In this document: one piece after another, positions 16,592-25,247 of the stretch
Numbering within the stretch: position 1 is the stretch's first letter
Layout: each line of letters starts with the position of its first letter
Source: Pseudobdellovibrionaceae bacterium
GTDB lineage: Bacteria; Bdellovibrionota_B; Oligoflexia; Oligoflexales; Bog-1112
NCBI GenBank assembly: GCA_002711925.1
Contig: PASJ01000046.1
Coordinates: 1 to 41,100 of the forward strand
DNA: 41,100 nt
Direction: 5' to 3'
Translations under genes and position numbers: made by a program
The notes under the pieces: model-generated
Databases searched by the model: none
Told to the model about the DNA's origin: nothing
The model's input: only the letters and a program-made list of their open reading frames with translations

Positions 16592-17307
16592 CTATTTGAT
16601 TTTAACCATTGGCACAAACTTTTTGGAAAGTTGGTACAAAGACCATCTACAGCTAAATTTTTCATCTGAATCCACGTTTTTGTCTCATCTTCCTCTGTAA
16701 AACTTGACGGCACCCAAGGATAAATTTTACCTTCGAACTGTTTAACCTTACTTACAAGTTCTTTGTTTAAAAGATCACACTGGGGATGAAAAAATAGTCC
16801 GGGATTTTTGCGTAAGTACTCTTCAGGATCAATGTGTTTAGAGTTATCCTCTCCCCACAGAAGAGCAAGCTGGAGATCTGGAGCATAGGTAGACAAAAAA
16901 TCTAGATTTGAAGTATAAAAAGATGAAATAATGACATTTTTACAAGAGCGATTAGTCGAAACTAGATCAGCTGTTTGTTGGCAAAGTATTTTTGAATCTT
17001 GTTTCAATTCGATATTTAAACCGATTTTATCCAGATATTGATCTAAAACGGTTTTCAAAGAAGGTACATTTTCACCATTACTTAATTTAACATACTGAAG
17101 CTCGACTGCCGTTAATTCAGATATTTTTCTATGGCTGTCAGTTGTTCGAGATAAACTGTTATCATGCATGATAAAAACTTTATCGTCAGAAGACAGGCGA
17201 ACATCTAATTCAATAAACTTCGCCCCAAGATCCACTGCCTCAGTAAACGCTTCCAAGCTATTTTCTAAAGCTGTTTCTGTTGCCCCCCTGTGAGCTATAA
17301 TATCCAT
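16585..17307 (-). CDS. Glycerophosphodiester phosphodiesterase
   Basis: Hydrolyses deacylated phospholipids (glycerophosphodiesters) to glycerol-3-phosphate and an alcohol. The 240-residue protein shows the GDPD fold: IIAHRGATETALENSLEAF (catalytic His, Arg and metal-binding Glu), FIELDVRLSSDDKVFIMHD (metal ligands and second His), LSRTTD, and later NIELKQ. No signal peptide is seen, so it is likely the cytosolic UgpQ-type form. The gene is followed, with a seven-base overlap, by the hydrolase gene. Upstream lies a 447-base gap shared with the divergent asnS, in which I see no gene, RNA fold or clear promoter. Confidence 0.93.
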   Translation of the reverse strand: MDIIAHRGATETALENSLEAFTEAVDLGAKFIELDVRLSSDDKVFIMHDNSLSRTTDSHRKISELTAVELQYVKLSNGENVPSLKTVLDQYLDKIGLNIELKQDSKILCQQTADLVSTNRSCKNVIISSFYTSNLDFLSTYAPDLQLALLWGEDNSKHIDPEEYLRKNPGLFFHPQCDLLNKELVSKVKQFEGKIYPWVPSSFTEEDETKTWIQMKNLAVDGLCTNFPKSLCQWLKSNSC

Positions 17308-17754
17308 TACATTATTCTTTCATAAAAAGCTCTGTTTTAACATTTAATTAGGCCTTTTCCAAAGTAGACCTTCTTAGCTATTAAATCACTCCCATCTTAA
17401 AGTAAAGGATGTATCTTACCCCCCTTGTTCTTTAGATAAAAAACAATAACAAAAAATAGCTTGAGTATGCTTTTGATCAGTCCAAGTCCCATCTTGGCTG
17501 TCAAAAGGAAAGAAGCTTTCTAAAAACAAAACGAAAGTTTAGCTATTATCTCTAGTGTGACAAGCAAACAGTAAAAGAAAATAGCTGGACAAGGCCCTTG
17601 AAACTAAATATATGTCAAACATAAAAACTCGTTTGTGCTCATTATTTTATTGTTTTTAATGGGTTTGAAATAGGTTGCGAGCATTTTTTTTTCAATACTG
17701 CAGTTATTTTCCTGCATTCAGCTATACATTAATAGAGATCATAGAGGCAAAGCT

Positions 17755-19140
17755 TTGAAAAACTTAAGAGTCAAAAACATTCTACAAACAGGTGAACAAG
17801 GTCAAAAAGTTAAGATTTCAGCTTGGGTTAGATCTGCAAGGGTTTCAAAACATGTAGCTTTCTTAGCTGTGAATGATGGGAGTTCACAAGGAACATTCCA
17901 ACTCATTGTTGATGCAAGCTCGCCTGAGTATGAAAAAGCCAAAGAAATAAACACAGGAGCAAGCCTTGAAGCTGTTGGGACCTTACAAAAATCGCCCAAA
18001 AAAGAAACTGAGTTAGAGCTTCATGTTGAAGAACTCAGTATTCTTGGCAACACGACACCAAGCTACCCTCTACAAAAGAAAGGGCACAGTCTTGAGTTTC
18101 TTAGAGAAATAGCTCACTTAAGAGGAAGAACAAATACTTTTGGCGCTGTTTTCAGAGTAAGAAACTGTCTTGCTCAAGGTGTTCACGAGTTTTTTAGAAG
18201 CAAAGATTTTGTCTGGGCTCACACTCCAATCTTAACAGGAACAGACTGCGAAGGAGCCGGGGAGCTTTTTAGAGTAACAAACTTTGACTTAGAAAAAATT
18301 CCAAAAGATGAAAAAGGGAAAGTCTCTTACCGTGATGATTTTTTTGGCGTTCCATCTTACCTGACTGTAAGCGGCCAGCTGCAAGCAGAGATCATGGCTT
18401 TGTCCCTTGGAAATACATACACATTTGGTCCAACTTTTCGCGCGGAAAACTCAAACACCGCCAGACACTTGTCTGAGTTTTGGATGGTAGAACCAGAAAT
18501 GCCTTTCTGTGACCTTGAAGGCAACATGGATTTAGCAGAAGAATTCATTTCCTTTCTTATTCAGCACACCTTAAAAAACTGCCACGAAGAACTGAGATTT
18601 TTTGAAAAATTTTATAAATCGTGTTCAATAGCTGAACTAGAATCTGTATCAAAGGCAAAGTTTCACCGTCTCAGCTACACAGACGCCATAAAAGCTTTAC
18701 AAGATTCACAGAAAAAATTTGAGTATCCAGTTGAATGGGGACTGGACCTACAAACAGAGCATGAACGATATTTAACTGAAGTTATTTTCAAAGGACCAGT
18801 TACTGTTTTTGACTACCCTAAAGATATTAAAGCATTTTATATGCGTGCTAATGATGACAACAAAACAGTCAGGGCTATGGATCTTCTTGTTCCTAAAGTT
18901 GGAGAACTCATTGGTGGAAGCCAGAGGGAAGAGCGTTTCGATGCTTTAAGTAAGCGTATGACAGAGTTGAATGTTTCAAAGGAAGCTCTTTGGTGGTACC
19001 TGGACTTAAGACGTCAAGGCACAGCAACACACTCTGGTTTTGGGCTTGGATTTGAACGTCTTGTTATGTATATCACTGGCATGCAAAATATAAGAGATGT
19101 TGTTATTTCCCCGCGACATCCAAAGACTGTTTCCTTTTAA
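17755..19140 (+). CDS. asnS: Asparaginyl-tRNA synthetase
   Basis: A class IIb synthetase that charges tRNA-Asn; a tRNA-Asn gene lies in the same window at 28628. The 461-residue protein has an N-terminal OB-fold anticodon domain (VKISAWVRSARVSKHVAFLA), motif 2 in GPTFRAENSNTARHLSEFW, and motif 3 in GFGLGFERLVMYITGMQNI followed by RDVVISPRHP. The NTARHLSEFWMVEPE stretch and the PRHP ending distinguish AsnRS from AspRS. The start codon is TTG at 17755, supported by AGAGG (17743-17747) seven bases upstream. Having a dedicated AsnRS means asparagine can be charged directly rather than only through the GatCAB route. Confidence 0.96.
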   Translation: MKNLRVKNILQTGEQGQKVKISAWVRSARVSKHVAFLAVNDGSSQGTFQLIVDASSPEYEKAKEINTGASLEAVGTLQKSPKKETELELHVEELSILGNTTPSYPLQKKGHSLEFLREIAHLRGRTNTFGAVFRVRNCLAQGVHEFFRSKDFVWAHTPILTGTDCEGAGELFRVTNFDLEKIPKDEKGKVSYRDDFFGVPSYLTVSGQLQAEIMALSLGNTYTFGPTFRAENSNTARHLSEFWMVEPEMPFCDLEGNMDLAEEFISFLIQHTLKNCHEELRFFEKFYKSCSIAELESVSKAKFHRLSYTDAIKALQDSQKKFEYPVEWGLDLQTEHERYLTEVIFKGPVTVFDYPKDIKAFYMRANDDNKTVRAMDLLVPKVGELIGGSQREERFDALSKRMTELNVSKEALWWYLDLRRQGTATHSGFGLGFERLVMYITGMQNIRDVVISPRHPKTVSF

Positions 19141-19195
19141 GATGCTTGATATCAATGAAAAAAATGGGGATCATGAGATAAAAGCCATAAGGTAG

Positions 19196-19224
19196 TTGAC
19201 CATTAGCGAATATCATTATATATT
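19196..19224 (+). promoter_or_regulatory. Sigma-70-type promoter of rplM-rpsI
   Basis: TTGACC (19196-19201), a 17-base spacer and TATATT (19219-19224) match consensus at five of six positions in each box. It would start transcription about 130 bases before rplM. The leader contains a 6-bp hairpin at 19238-19255 (ATTGCT/AGCAAT), which could be an autoregulatory site but is unproven. Confidence 0.6.
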
Positions 19225-19358
19225 ATCGAACTTAACTATTGCTATGACCAGCAATTAGAGGCCTAGGCAGGTATAGATTCTTTGACCGTTCATGACGTAT
19301 ATCAAGACCTAGATAACAAGATATTTAAATTTTAAAAGTGTTTTTGAGGCATTAATAG

Positions 19359-19805
19359 ATGAAGACTCATAGTGTGAAAGCAGCAGACATTAAAAAAAAG
19401 TGGCTCGTGGTAGATGTGGCATCTAAACCACTTGGAAGAATTTCTTCTGAGATAGCTCACTTTCTAAGAGGAAAACACAAGCCTAGCTTTGTTCCTCACC
19501 TTGATTGTGGTGATAACGTTGTTGTTATCAATGCAAATAAAGTATCATTGTCGGGTAGAAAGTTAGATCAAAAAGTTTATTACCGCCACTCAGGCTATAT
19601 TGGAGGCATCAAAGCCACCACAGCTCGAGAGATGATTGAGGATAAACCAGAAAACATGATTCGTTTAGCAGTTAAAGGTATGCTGCCTAAAAATAAGCTT
19701 GCAAACCAAATCATGAAAAATTTACGTATTTATCCAGACAGCGAGCATCCTCATAGCGCTCAAAACCCCGAATCAATGCCTAACCGCTTAAGCTCAGGAG
19801 AGTAA
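19359..19805 (+). CDS. rplM: 50S ribosomal protein uL13
   Basis: The 148-residue protein matches uL13 throughout: [20 protein letters not shown], then [20 protein letters not shown], the [14 protein letters not shown] block, and [18 protein letters not shown] near the C-terminus. uL13 is one of the early-assembling 50S proteins. A GAGG element lies nine bases before the ATG. rpsI starts five bases after the stop, the conserved L13-S9 pair, so the two are one operon driven by the promoter at 19196 and closed by the terminator at 20242. Confidence 0.97.
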   Translation: MKTHSVKAADIKKKWLVVDVASKPLGRISSEIAHFLRGKHKPSFVPHLDCGDNVVVINANKVSLSGRKLDQKVYYRHSGYIGGIKATTAREMIEDKPENMIRLAVKGMLPKNKLANQIMKNLRIYPDSEHPHSAQNPESMPNRLSSGE

Positions 19806-19810
19806 ACATT

Positions 19811-20209
19811 ATGATTCAGTCAGATTATTTGCAACACACAGTTGGTAAGCGAAAAACATCTATTGCTCGTCTTTACGTAAAAGAAGGGTCTGGTAAAATT
19901 ACAGTCAACAAAAAATCTCTTGATGACTATTACGTTCGCCCAACATCGAAGAAACTAGTAATGCAGCCATTAGAGCTTACAGAAACAACAAAAAAATATG
20001 ATTTTAATGTTAATGTCATAGGCGGAGGCCTTTCAAGTCAAGCTGGTGCAATTAGGCATGCTATTTCAAAAGCTCTATGTCTTCTTGATGAAGCTCATCG
20101 TCCAACTTTAAAAAAAGAAGGACTATTAACGAGAGACTCAAGGAAGAAAGAAAGAAAACTTCCAGGACAACCTGGAGCGAGAAAGAAATTCCAATTCTCG
20201 AAACGTTAA
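19811..20209 (+). CDS. rpsI: 30S ribosomal protein uS9
   Basis: The 132-residue protein has the uS9 features: [20 protein letters not shown] near the N-terminus, [20 protein letters not shown] in the middle and the basic tail KKFQFSKR, whose terminal arginine contacts the P-site tRNA anticodon loop in known ribosomes. Length matches the family. It is the second gene of the rplM-rpsI operon, five bases after rplM, and is followed after about 30 bases by a strong intrinsic terminator. Confidence 0.97.
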   Translation: MIQSDYLQHTVGKRKTSIARLYVKEGSGKITVNKKSLDDYYVRPTSKKLVMQPLELTETTKKYDFNVNVIGGGLSSQAGAIRHAISKALCLLDEAHRPTLKKEGLLTRDSRKKERKLPGQPGARKKFQFSKR

Positions 20210-20241
20210 TGTTTCCTTTTTCTGTCAAATCCTTTCTGATG

Positions 20242-20269
20242 ACTCCTCTTTCACGAGGAGTTTTTTTTT
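20242..20269. terminator. Intrinsic terminator after rpsI
   Basis: ACTCCTC (20242-20248), a six-base loop and GAGGAGT (20255-20261) form a 7-bp stem followed by nine T residues. It closes the rplM-rpsI operon. The small minus-strand gene ends 22 bases further on, but an A-run to the left of the stem is lacking, so the element probably works mainly on the plus strand. Confidence 0.88.
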
Positions 20270-20290
20270 GTGTTTTGTGAAATACCCATC

Positions 20291-20521
20291 TTAATCTGAA
20301 CTTGATGAAGGTTTAAGCTCGGAAGCTTTTTTCATAGACATCCATAGCTTATCATATTTGGCTTTCTCTTTTTTTTCACGCACTAAGCTTTCTTCCCTTT
20401 TCTTGCTTTCTTTCATTAACTTATAATCTTCCTTACGCTTTGCTTTAGCGTTTCTAGTATGCTCTTTTTTTTGATCTTTTAGAGTCTGATAATGAATGTT
20501 GCTATCTTTACTGTCAGTCAT
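20291..20521 (-). CDS. Small charged hypothetical protein
   Basis: A 76-residue protein read from the ATG at 20519-20521, which has GGAGG five bases upstream; an earlier in-frame ATG at 20536 lacks such a site. The sequence opens MTDSKDSNIHYQTLKDQ, is packed with Lys and Glu over the middle 45 residues (predicted long helix or coiled coil) and ends LKPSSSSD. No signal peptide, membrane segment or known domain is visible. Base use and the strong ribosome binding site support a real gene. Function unknown. Confidence 0.65.
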   Translation of the reverse strand: MTDSKDSNIHYQTLKDQKKEHTRNAKAKRKEDYKLMKESKKREESLVREKKEKAKYDKLWMSMKKASELKPSSSSD

Positions 20522-20871
20522 CGAATCCTCCAACATATTTTTATAATAAGAAGTAAAGCCTTCTTAGCTTAGGGTCGTCCAGAGCTTTTATAAGCTTTAT
20601 TGACTAGTCATTAACTTGCACTTGTATTGGGTAAAAATATCCTATCAAGAATTTAAACTAAGACCTACTTATAATAAATATTTTTATACTAAAAATGTAT
20701 TTCACCAAGAACAAAAGTCACAAAATAATAAAAATTATTTTTTCTAAAATCAATATTATATCTTAAAAATTTTCTTGTTCAATAAATTTAGGAATATATC
20801 AACGCGACGAAAAACTTTGTTATAATAATCATACCCCCCAAGACAAGAAAGAAAAGGAAAAGGAGAAAAAA
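20522..20871. other. AT-rich intergenic region upstream of the PagL-like gene
   Basis: About 350 bases without a supported gene, very AT-rich. The best promoter-like pair on the plus strand is TTGCAC (20616-20621), 16 bases, TATCCT (20638-20643). At the right end is the ribosome binding site AAGGAG (20860-20865) that serves the next gene. No RNA fold stands out. Confidence 0.4.
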
Positions 20872-21501
20872 ATCGAAAAAATTTACAGACAAAATATAAT
20901 ATATATTTTTTTCTTTTTTTCCTTTATATTTTTGAGTAGTTCTTTCATTTCTTTTGCAGCAGAAGAAACTCCTCGATACACATACACACTTGGAATTTAT
21001 AATAAATTTATTTTGCAAAAAGACTTGCCACGACCACCGAAACCAATATTTTGGGAAGCTGACTTACTTGCCGATTTTGGTTCCATACTGAGCATGGAAA
21101 AAAATCTCTATAAAATTAGTGAGAGTATTTTAATAGACTGGGGACTTAGTTTTTGTTCATGGGGAGTCTATCAAAAAAATGAAGTATATAAGAAACAGTA
21201 CTTTCACTCTTTTTCAATCTTTCTCTCTTCAAGATTTTATCTTTTTACTTACGAAAAAATAAGACCTTTCCTCTACTACAGTATTGGTGGTCCATCGTAT
21301 ATCTCTGAAAAAGAATTTGCATCCACTCAATTTAGTAATAACTTTGTTTTCCAAGATCAACTTGGTTTAGGTTTAAGTTTTTCCAACAAGCCTTCAATCG
21401 AAATTTCTTTAAGAATTTTCCATTATTCCAACGGAGATCTTTTCCCAATAAATGGAGGAATTGATGTGCCTATTGTGCTCGGCCTTGGCTTTAAGATATA
21501 A
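20872..21501 (+). CDS. PagL-like outer-membrane lipid A 3-O-deacylase, apparent ATC start
   Basis: The C-terminal FHYSNGDLFPINGGID block matches the active-site region of PagL, an outer-membrane beta-barrel that removes the 3-O acyl chain of lipid A. His184 and Ser186 form the H-x-S motif, and Asp198 lies 12 residues after the serine where PagL has Glu. Alternating hydrophobic strands and the ending VLGLGFKI fit a small barrel. In-frame sequence before TTG 20932 encodes a clear signal peptide (basic start, Phe/Ile-rich core, FISFAA then EETP). No ATG, GTG or TTG starts it, yet AAGGAG lies six bases before ATC 20872. I therefore take ATC as the start (209 residues). A start at TTG 20932 would lose the signal peptide and has no ribosome binding site. 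Confidence 0.65.
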   Translation: MEKIYRQNIIYIFFFFSFIFLSSSFISFAAEETPRYTYTLGIYNKFILQKDLPRPPKPIFWEADLLADFGSILSMEKNLYKISESILIDWGLSFCSWGVYQKNEVYKKQYFHSFSIFLSSRFYLFTYEKIRPFLYYSIGGPSYISEKEFASTQFSNNFVFQDQLGLGLSFSNKPSIEISLRIFHYSNGDLFPINGGIDVPIVLGLGFKI

Positions 21502-21539
21502 AAAATTTAAGCCACAAAAAATCAGGATAAATAGTTACT

Positions 21540-23783
21540 ATGATTAATTTATTACGAGTTTATCATCAATTTGAGGAAAAAATAAAAGAAGAACAACTTC
21601 CCGAAAGCCTATCAAAAGCAAAGTTAAAAGAAGCTAATTTAAATCAAAACCAAATCATAAGTATCTTTGAATCACAGATAACAATCCGCCACTTAGATCT
21701 TGAGTCGAGACGTTTAAAAGCAAAAGGCTTAAGTTTCTACACTATCTCGAGTGCAGGTCATGAAGGTAATACTGTGTTTGGTTTTTCCTTTCCACACACG
21801 GATATGGCATTTCTACACTATAGAAGTGGTGGATTTATGTTGCAAAGGGCAAGACAAAAACCTGAAGTAGATATGGTTAAAAATATTCTTCTTTCTTGTG
21901 TTGCCGCAAAAAACGACCCTATTTCTTCTGGACGACATAAAGTCTTTGGATCCTTTGAATTAAATGTTCCTCCCCAAACAAGCACAATTGCATCTCATCT
22001 TCCCAAGGCCTTCGGCGCAGCAATTTCTATAAGAAGAGCCAAAGAATTAGACTTGCAAACACCACTAGCGTCAAACTCTATTATCCTTTGTAGCTTTGGC
22101 GATGCTTCTTTTAATCACGCTTGTTCTCAAACAACATTCAATGCGGCTCAGTGGCTTAGCTACTGTCAAATTCCTTTACCAATCATTTTTATCTGTGAGG
22201 ATAATGGTCTTGGTATTTCAGTTCCAACACCACCTGGGTGGATAGAAAATAATATGAAAAATCGTTTCTGCTTATCATATATAAAAGTAGATGGTCTAAA
22301 TATAGCTGATCTTTACTTGAAATCAAAAGAGGCTGAATATCTTTCTCGAGTAAAAAAAAGACCGGTTTTTTTACATATGAGTTGTGTAAGATTATTGGGA
22401 CACGCAGGATCAGACATTGAATCAAGTTATTTGTCAAAAGATCTAATTAATCATAATGAAAGTAACGATCCACTGTTACACACAGCTAGACAGATATTAG
22501 AAGCTAATTTATTATCTAAAGAAGAAATTGTAAACCTCTACTATAAGATAGAAAAAAAAATTTTATCTCTTTCGAAAGAGGTTATCGGTCACCCACACTT
22601 AGAGAGTGCTGCGGAAATTAAGGCAACAATAACAAGTCCAAAAAGAAAACAAAACTCCCATCAAAAAAATCACATAGAATTTGAAAGAAAAAGAATATTT
22701 GCCACCGACTACCATAAGCTAAAACAAAAAAGGACTCTAGCACAAAATATTAATCATGCTCTAACGGATATTTTAATACAGTATGAAAATACCGTGATAC
22801 TTGGTGAAGATGTGGCACACAAAGGTGGTGTTTACAATGTAACTTCAAATCTATATAAAAAGTTTGGACTCCGCCGAGTGTTCAATACTATACTCGATGA
22901 GACAACAATACTTGGAACAGCTATTGGTATGGCTCATAATGGGTTTATACCAATCCCTGAAATACAATTTCTAGCTTACCTTCATAATGCTGAAGATCAA
23001 ATAAGAGGTGAAGCAAGTCCCCTCTCGTTTTTTTCAAGTGGGCAATTTATCAATCCTATGATTGTTAGAATACCGGGTTTAGCCTACCAAAAAGGGTTTG
23101 GTGGTCATTTCCATAATGAAAACTCAATAGCAGTTTTAAGAGATATACCTGGTATTGTTATTGCTTGTCCGGCAATTGGGTCTGATGCTGTAAGAATGCT
23201 TAGAACCTGTCTTGACTTAGCTCAAAGTCAGGGAATTGTCTGTATTTTTATTGAACCCATAGCTCTTTATTCAACAAAAGATCTATATAAAAAGGATGAT
23301 AAACTATGGTTATCAAGTTATCCATTAGATTTAGATGAAAAAATTAGACTTTCTCAAATAAAAGCCTATGGTAAAGGTAAGCAAATGGCGATCTTGACGT
23401 ATGCTAATGGCCTCTATCTTTCTCGTCAAGCACAAGACACACTCAAACGAAAATACTCTTACGATATAACGGTTATTGATATCAGATGGCTCAAGCCAAT
23501 TGCAGTAAAAGCCATACTTAATGCATGCTCAGGGATTAAAAAAGTTTTAATTGTTGATGAGTGCCGACAAACAGGTTCCTTAAGTGAAGAACTCGTATGT
23601 ATGCTTCTTGAAAAAAAAGAAGATATAAAAACCCTAAAAAGAATAACAGCTGAAGATTGCTTTATTCCTATTGGAGAAGCGCACACATACCTACTGCCAA
23701 CAAAAGAAAAGATTATTGAGTCATGCTTAAATATAATAAGATCTAATAAAAGTAAAAAAAGTATACCTACTGACTCAAACTGA
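21540..23783 (+). CDS. 2-oxoacid dehydrogenase E1 component, alpha and beta subunits fused
   Basis: Thiamine-diphosphate decarboxylase component of a branched-chain 2-oxoacid (or pyruvate) dehydrogenase complex. Residues 1 to about 385 are the alpha part: SSAGHEGNTVFG, LHYRSGGFML, and the ThDP motif starting GDASFNHACSQTTFN near residue 187, followed by CEDNGLGIS. From about residue 398 the beta part begins (TLAQNINHALTDIL, VILGEDVAHKGGVYNVT, then IPEIQFLAYLHNAEDQIRGE, and IDIRWLKPI with DECRQTGSLSEEL near the end). At 747 residues it is a one-chain E1. No E2 or E3 gene follows, so partners lie elsewhere. The ribosome binding site is weak (AGGA about 12 bases upstream). It starts 38 bases after the PagL-like gene. 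Confidence 0.92.
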   Translation: MINLLRVYHQFEEKIKEEQLPESLSKAKLKEANLNQNQIISIFESQITIRHLDLESRRLKAKGLSFYTISSAGHEGNTVFGFSFPHTDMAFLHYRSGGFMLQRARQKPEVDMVKNILLSCVAAKNDPISSGRHKVFGSFELNVPPQTSTIASHLPKAFGAAISIRRAKELDLQTPLASNSIILCSFGDASFNHACSQTTFNAAQWLSYCQIPLPIIFICEDNGLGISVPTPPGWIENNMKNRFCLSYIKVDGLNIADLYLKSKEAEYLSRVKKRPVFLHMSCVRLLGHAGSDIESSYLSKDLINHNESNDPLLHTARQILEANLLSKEEIVNLYYKIEKKILSLSKEVIGHPHLESAAEIKATITSPKRKQNSHQKNHIEFERKRIFATDYHKLKQKRTLAQNINHALTDILIQYENTVILGEDVAHKGGVYNVTSNLYKKFGLRRVFNTILDETTILGTAIGMAHNGFIPIPEIQFLAYLHNAEDQIRGEASPLSFFSSGQFINPMIVRIPGLAYQKGFGGHFHNENSIAVLRDIPGIVIACPAIGSDAVRMLRTCLDLAQSQGIVCIFIEPIALYSTKDLYKKDDKLWLSSYPLDLDEKIRLSQIKAYGKGKQMAILTYANGLYLSRQAQDTLKRKYSYDITVIDIRWLKPIAVKAILNACSGIKKVLIVDECRQTGSLSEELVCMLLEKKEDIKTLKRITAEDCFIPIGEAHTYLLPTKEKIIESCLNIIRSNKSKKSIPTDSN

Positions 23784-24192
23784 AATACTGTGAAAATAAA
23801 TGAGAGCTTGTGTTCTAGCTTTTTATATAAGAATTAGCTTACGCTTTATAGCAAAAGGAACACCAAAATCCTAGGAATATCGCAACAAATAAGCTGATGA
23901 AATATTTTTTTACTTTTTTTTGGGTGTTTTTCTAATAGCATATGTTTTTATATTTATGATTGAACAAAAAGCAGCGACGAAACAACGACAGACAAACAAC
24001 TAATAATATGAAACTAATGCAGACGGAAATCAAGTCCAATAAAAGACCAAGACAAATAAGCAATAGAATCGAAACCTTTTTCCCTGAAAAAAAAAACCAT
24101 AAATTGATAAATCTGCTTGCTTATAAAAGCTAATATTCTATAACCGTACGGACAGTGTGAACGTTAACAAGTTTTTTATTAAGGAAACATTT
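23784..24192. other. Intergenic region upstream of the HU gene
   Basis: About 400 bases. A 41-codon ORF (24008-24133) lacks a ribosome binding site and is not called. No stable terminator is seen after the E1 gene. The candidate HU promoter lies at 24117-24144. Otherwise nothing is recognised. Confidence 0.4.
24117..24144 (+). promoter_or_regulatory. Candidate promoter of the HU-like gene
   Basis: TTGCTT (24117-24122), a 16-base spacer and TATAAC (24139-24144) lie about 50 bases upstream of the HU start codon. The -10 matches consensus at five of six positions and the -35 at three or four. Confidence 0.4.
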
Positions 24193-24474
24193 ATGAACAA
24201 AGGTGAGTTAGTTGATTACATTGCAGAAGATTTAGAAGTTTCTAAAGCTTTAGCTGACAGATTTGTGAACTCTTTTACAGAGGCTGTTTGCTCAAATATT
24301 AGAAAAGATGGCATCCGCTTGGCAGGATTTGGAACATTTGGTTCTGCTAAAAGAAAAGCTAGAATTGGCCGCAACCCACAAACTGGCGAAGAAATTAAAA
24401 TCCCAGCTAGATGGGTCCCAACTTTTAAAGCTGGTAGCGTTCTTAAAGAATCTGTTGAAAGAAAAAAGCGATAA
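24193..24474 (+). CDS. HU/IHF-family DNA-binding protein
   Basis: A 93-residue nucleoid protein. The start is the ATG at 24193, which has AAGGA seven bases upstream and gives the normal family beginning MNKGELVDYIAEDLEVSKA. The DNA-contacting signature is GFGTFGSAKRKARIGRNPQT, with the intercalating proline in the arm (RNPQTGEEIKIPA). It dimerises and bends DNA; whether it is closer to HU or IHF cannot be settled by eye, and the single-gene setting favours HU. It is monocistronic, with its own candidate promoter. Confidence 0.94.
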   Translation: MNKGELVDYIAEDLEVSKALADRFVNSFTEAVCSNIRKDGIRLAGFGTFGSAKRKARIGRNPQTGEEIKIPARWVPTFKAGSVLKESVERKKR

Positions 24475-24746
24475 AACAGCTTCTTTTTCCCTTACCAGGG
24501 ATATTTCTTCACCTTGGATATCTTAAACTCTCCATATGTTATCCAAATGAATCTGACCTCACTACCTATCTTATTTTATAAAGCTTCATATTCACTTTTT
24601 TTTTAAACTATAAAAAAAGATTAGAATGAATAGTTGTATCTCTTGTTTCGACATAGTATGAATGAATCTGCTAAAAAAAGAAGAGATGCAGTTTTCCCTC
24701 TTCTCAAAGGAATTTCTTTCTTTAAAAAAATTAGAAAGGATTAAAG

Positions 24747-25172
24747 ATGAAGAAACGTTTTTTTTTGTATTTTTTCCTCTACATCGCTTCTAGCCTCCTT
24801 CTCAACTGTAGTTCTGCTTATATTCCATATCGAAACTTTCAAGGTGGTTACAAAGATTACAAAATAGATACAAATCATTTTTCTGCTACATTTCGCGGAA
24901 ATGCTTACACCAGTTTAAAAGAAGCAACATTTTATGTAAAAAAAAGAGCGAAAGAAATCTGTGATTTTGAAGGACTACCTTACTATAAAATTATTAATTT
25001 AAATAAAAATCTTGAAGAGTGTAGTATGGGCGGAGAGGTTAATTGTTTCATAGACAGCAAGTCTCGCAAAGAGACTTGTCAGAACCACGAAGCTAGATTA
25101 AAAAAACCCAGTGTTACGATAAATTTTAAATGTTTATCAAGAAACCAAGGGCCTGAATTAGCAGACCTATAG
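24747..25172 (+). CDS. Lipoprotein resembling the CC0125/CC1285 family
   Basis: A 141-residue exported protein with a hydrophobic leader (FLYFFLYIASSLLLNC); Cys21 is the probable lipidation site, though Asn at -1 is unusual for a lipobox. The middle, GGYKDYKIDTNHFSATFRGN then AYTSLKEATFYVKKRAKEIC, fits the pattern GGY...F...F.GN.YT......Y...RA.E of the CC0125/CC1285-type lipoproteins as I know it; their function is unknown. Four further cysteines (in EECSM, VNCFI, ETCQN and FKCLS) suggest disulfides in the periplasm. AAAGGA precedes the ATG by about six bases. It is convergent with the metallopeptidase-like gene. Confidence 0.7.
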   Translation: MKKRFFLYFFLYIASSLLLNCSSAYIPYRNFQGGYKDYKIDTNHFSATFRGNAYTSLKEATFYVKKRAKEICDFEGLPYYKIINLNKNLEECSMGGEVNCFIDSKSRKETCQNHEARLKKPSVTINFKCLSRNQGPELADL

Positions 25173-25247
25173 TTCACTCCTTTTATCTCAGGCTTAATGA
25201 ACGTTAAGTATGTCTGCTTGTGAGGTAAAAAATTGGGAAAGAGACTA

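Noticed and set aside
17308-17754. Possible structured RNA or T-box upstream of asnS
   Set aside because: No conserved T-box sequence, long stem or terminator/antiterminator pair could be found.
24008-24133. A 41-codon basic ORF upstream of the HU gene
   Set aside because: No ribosome binding site, and it overlaps the likely HU promoter region.
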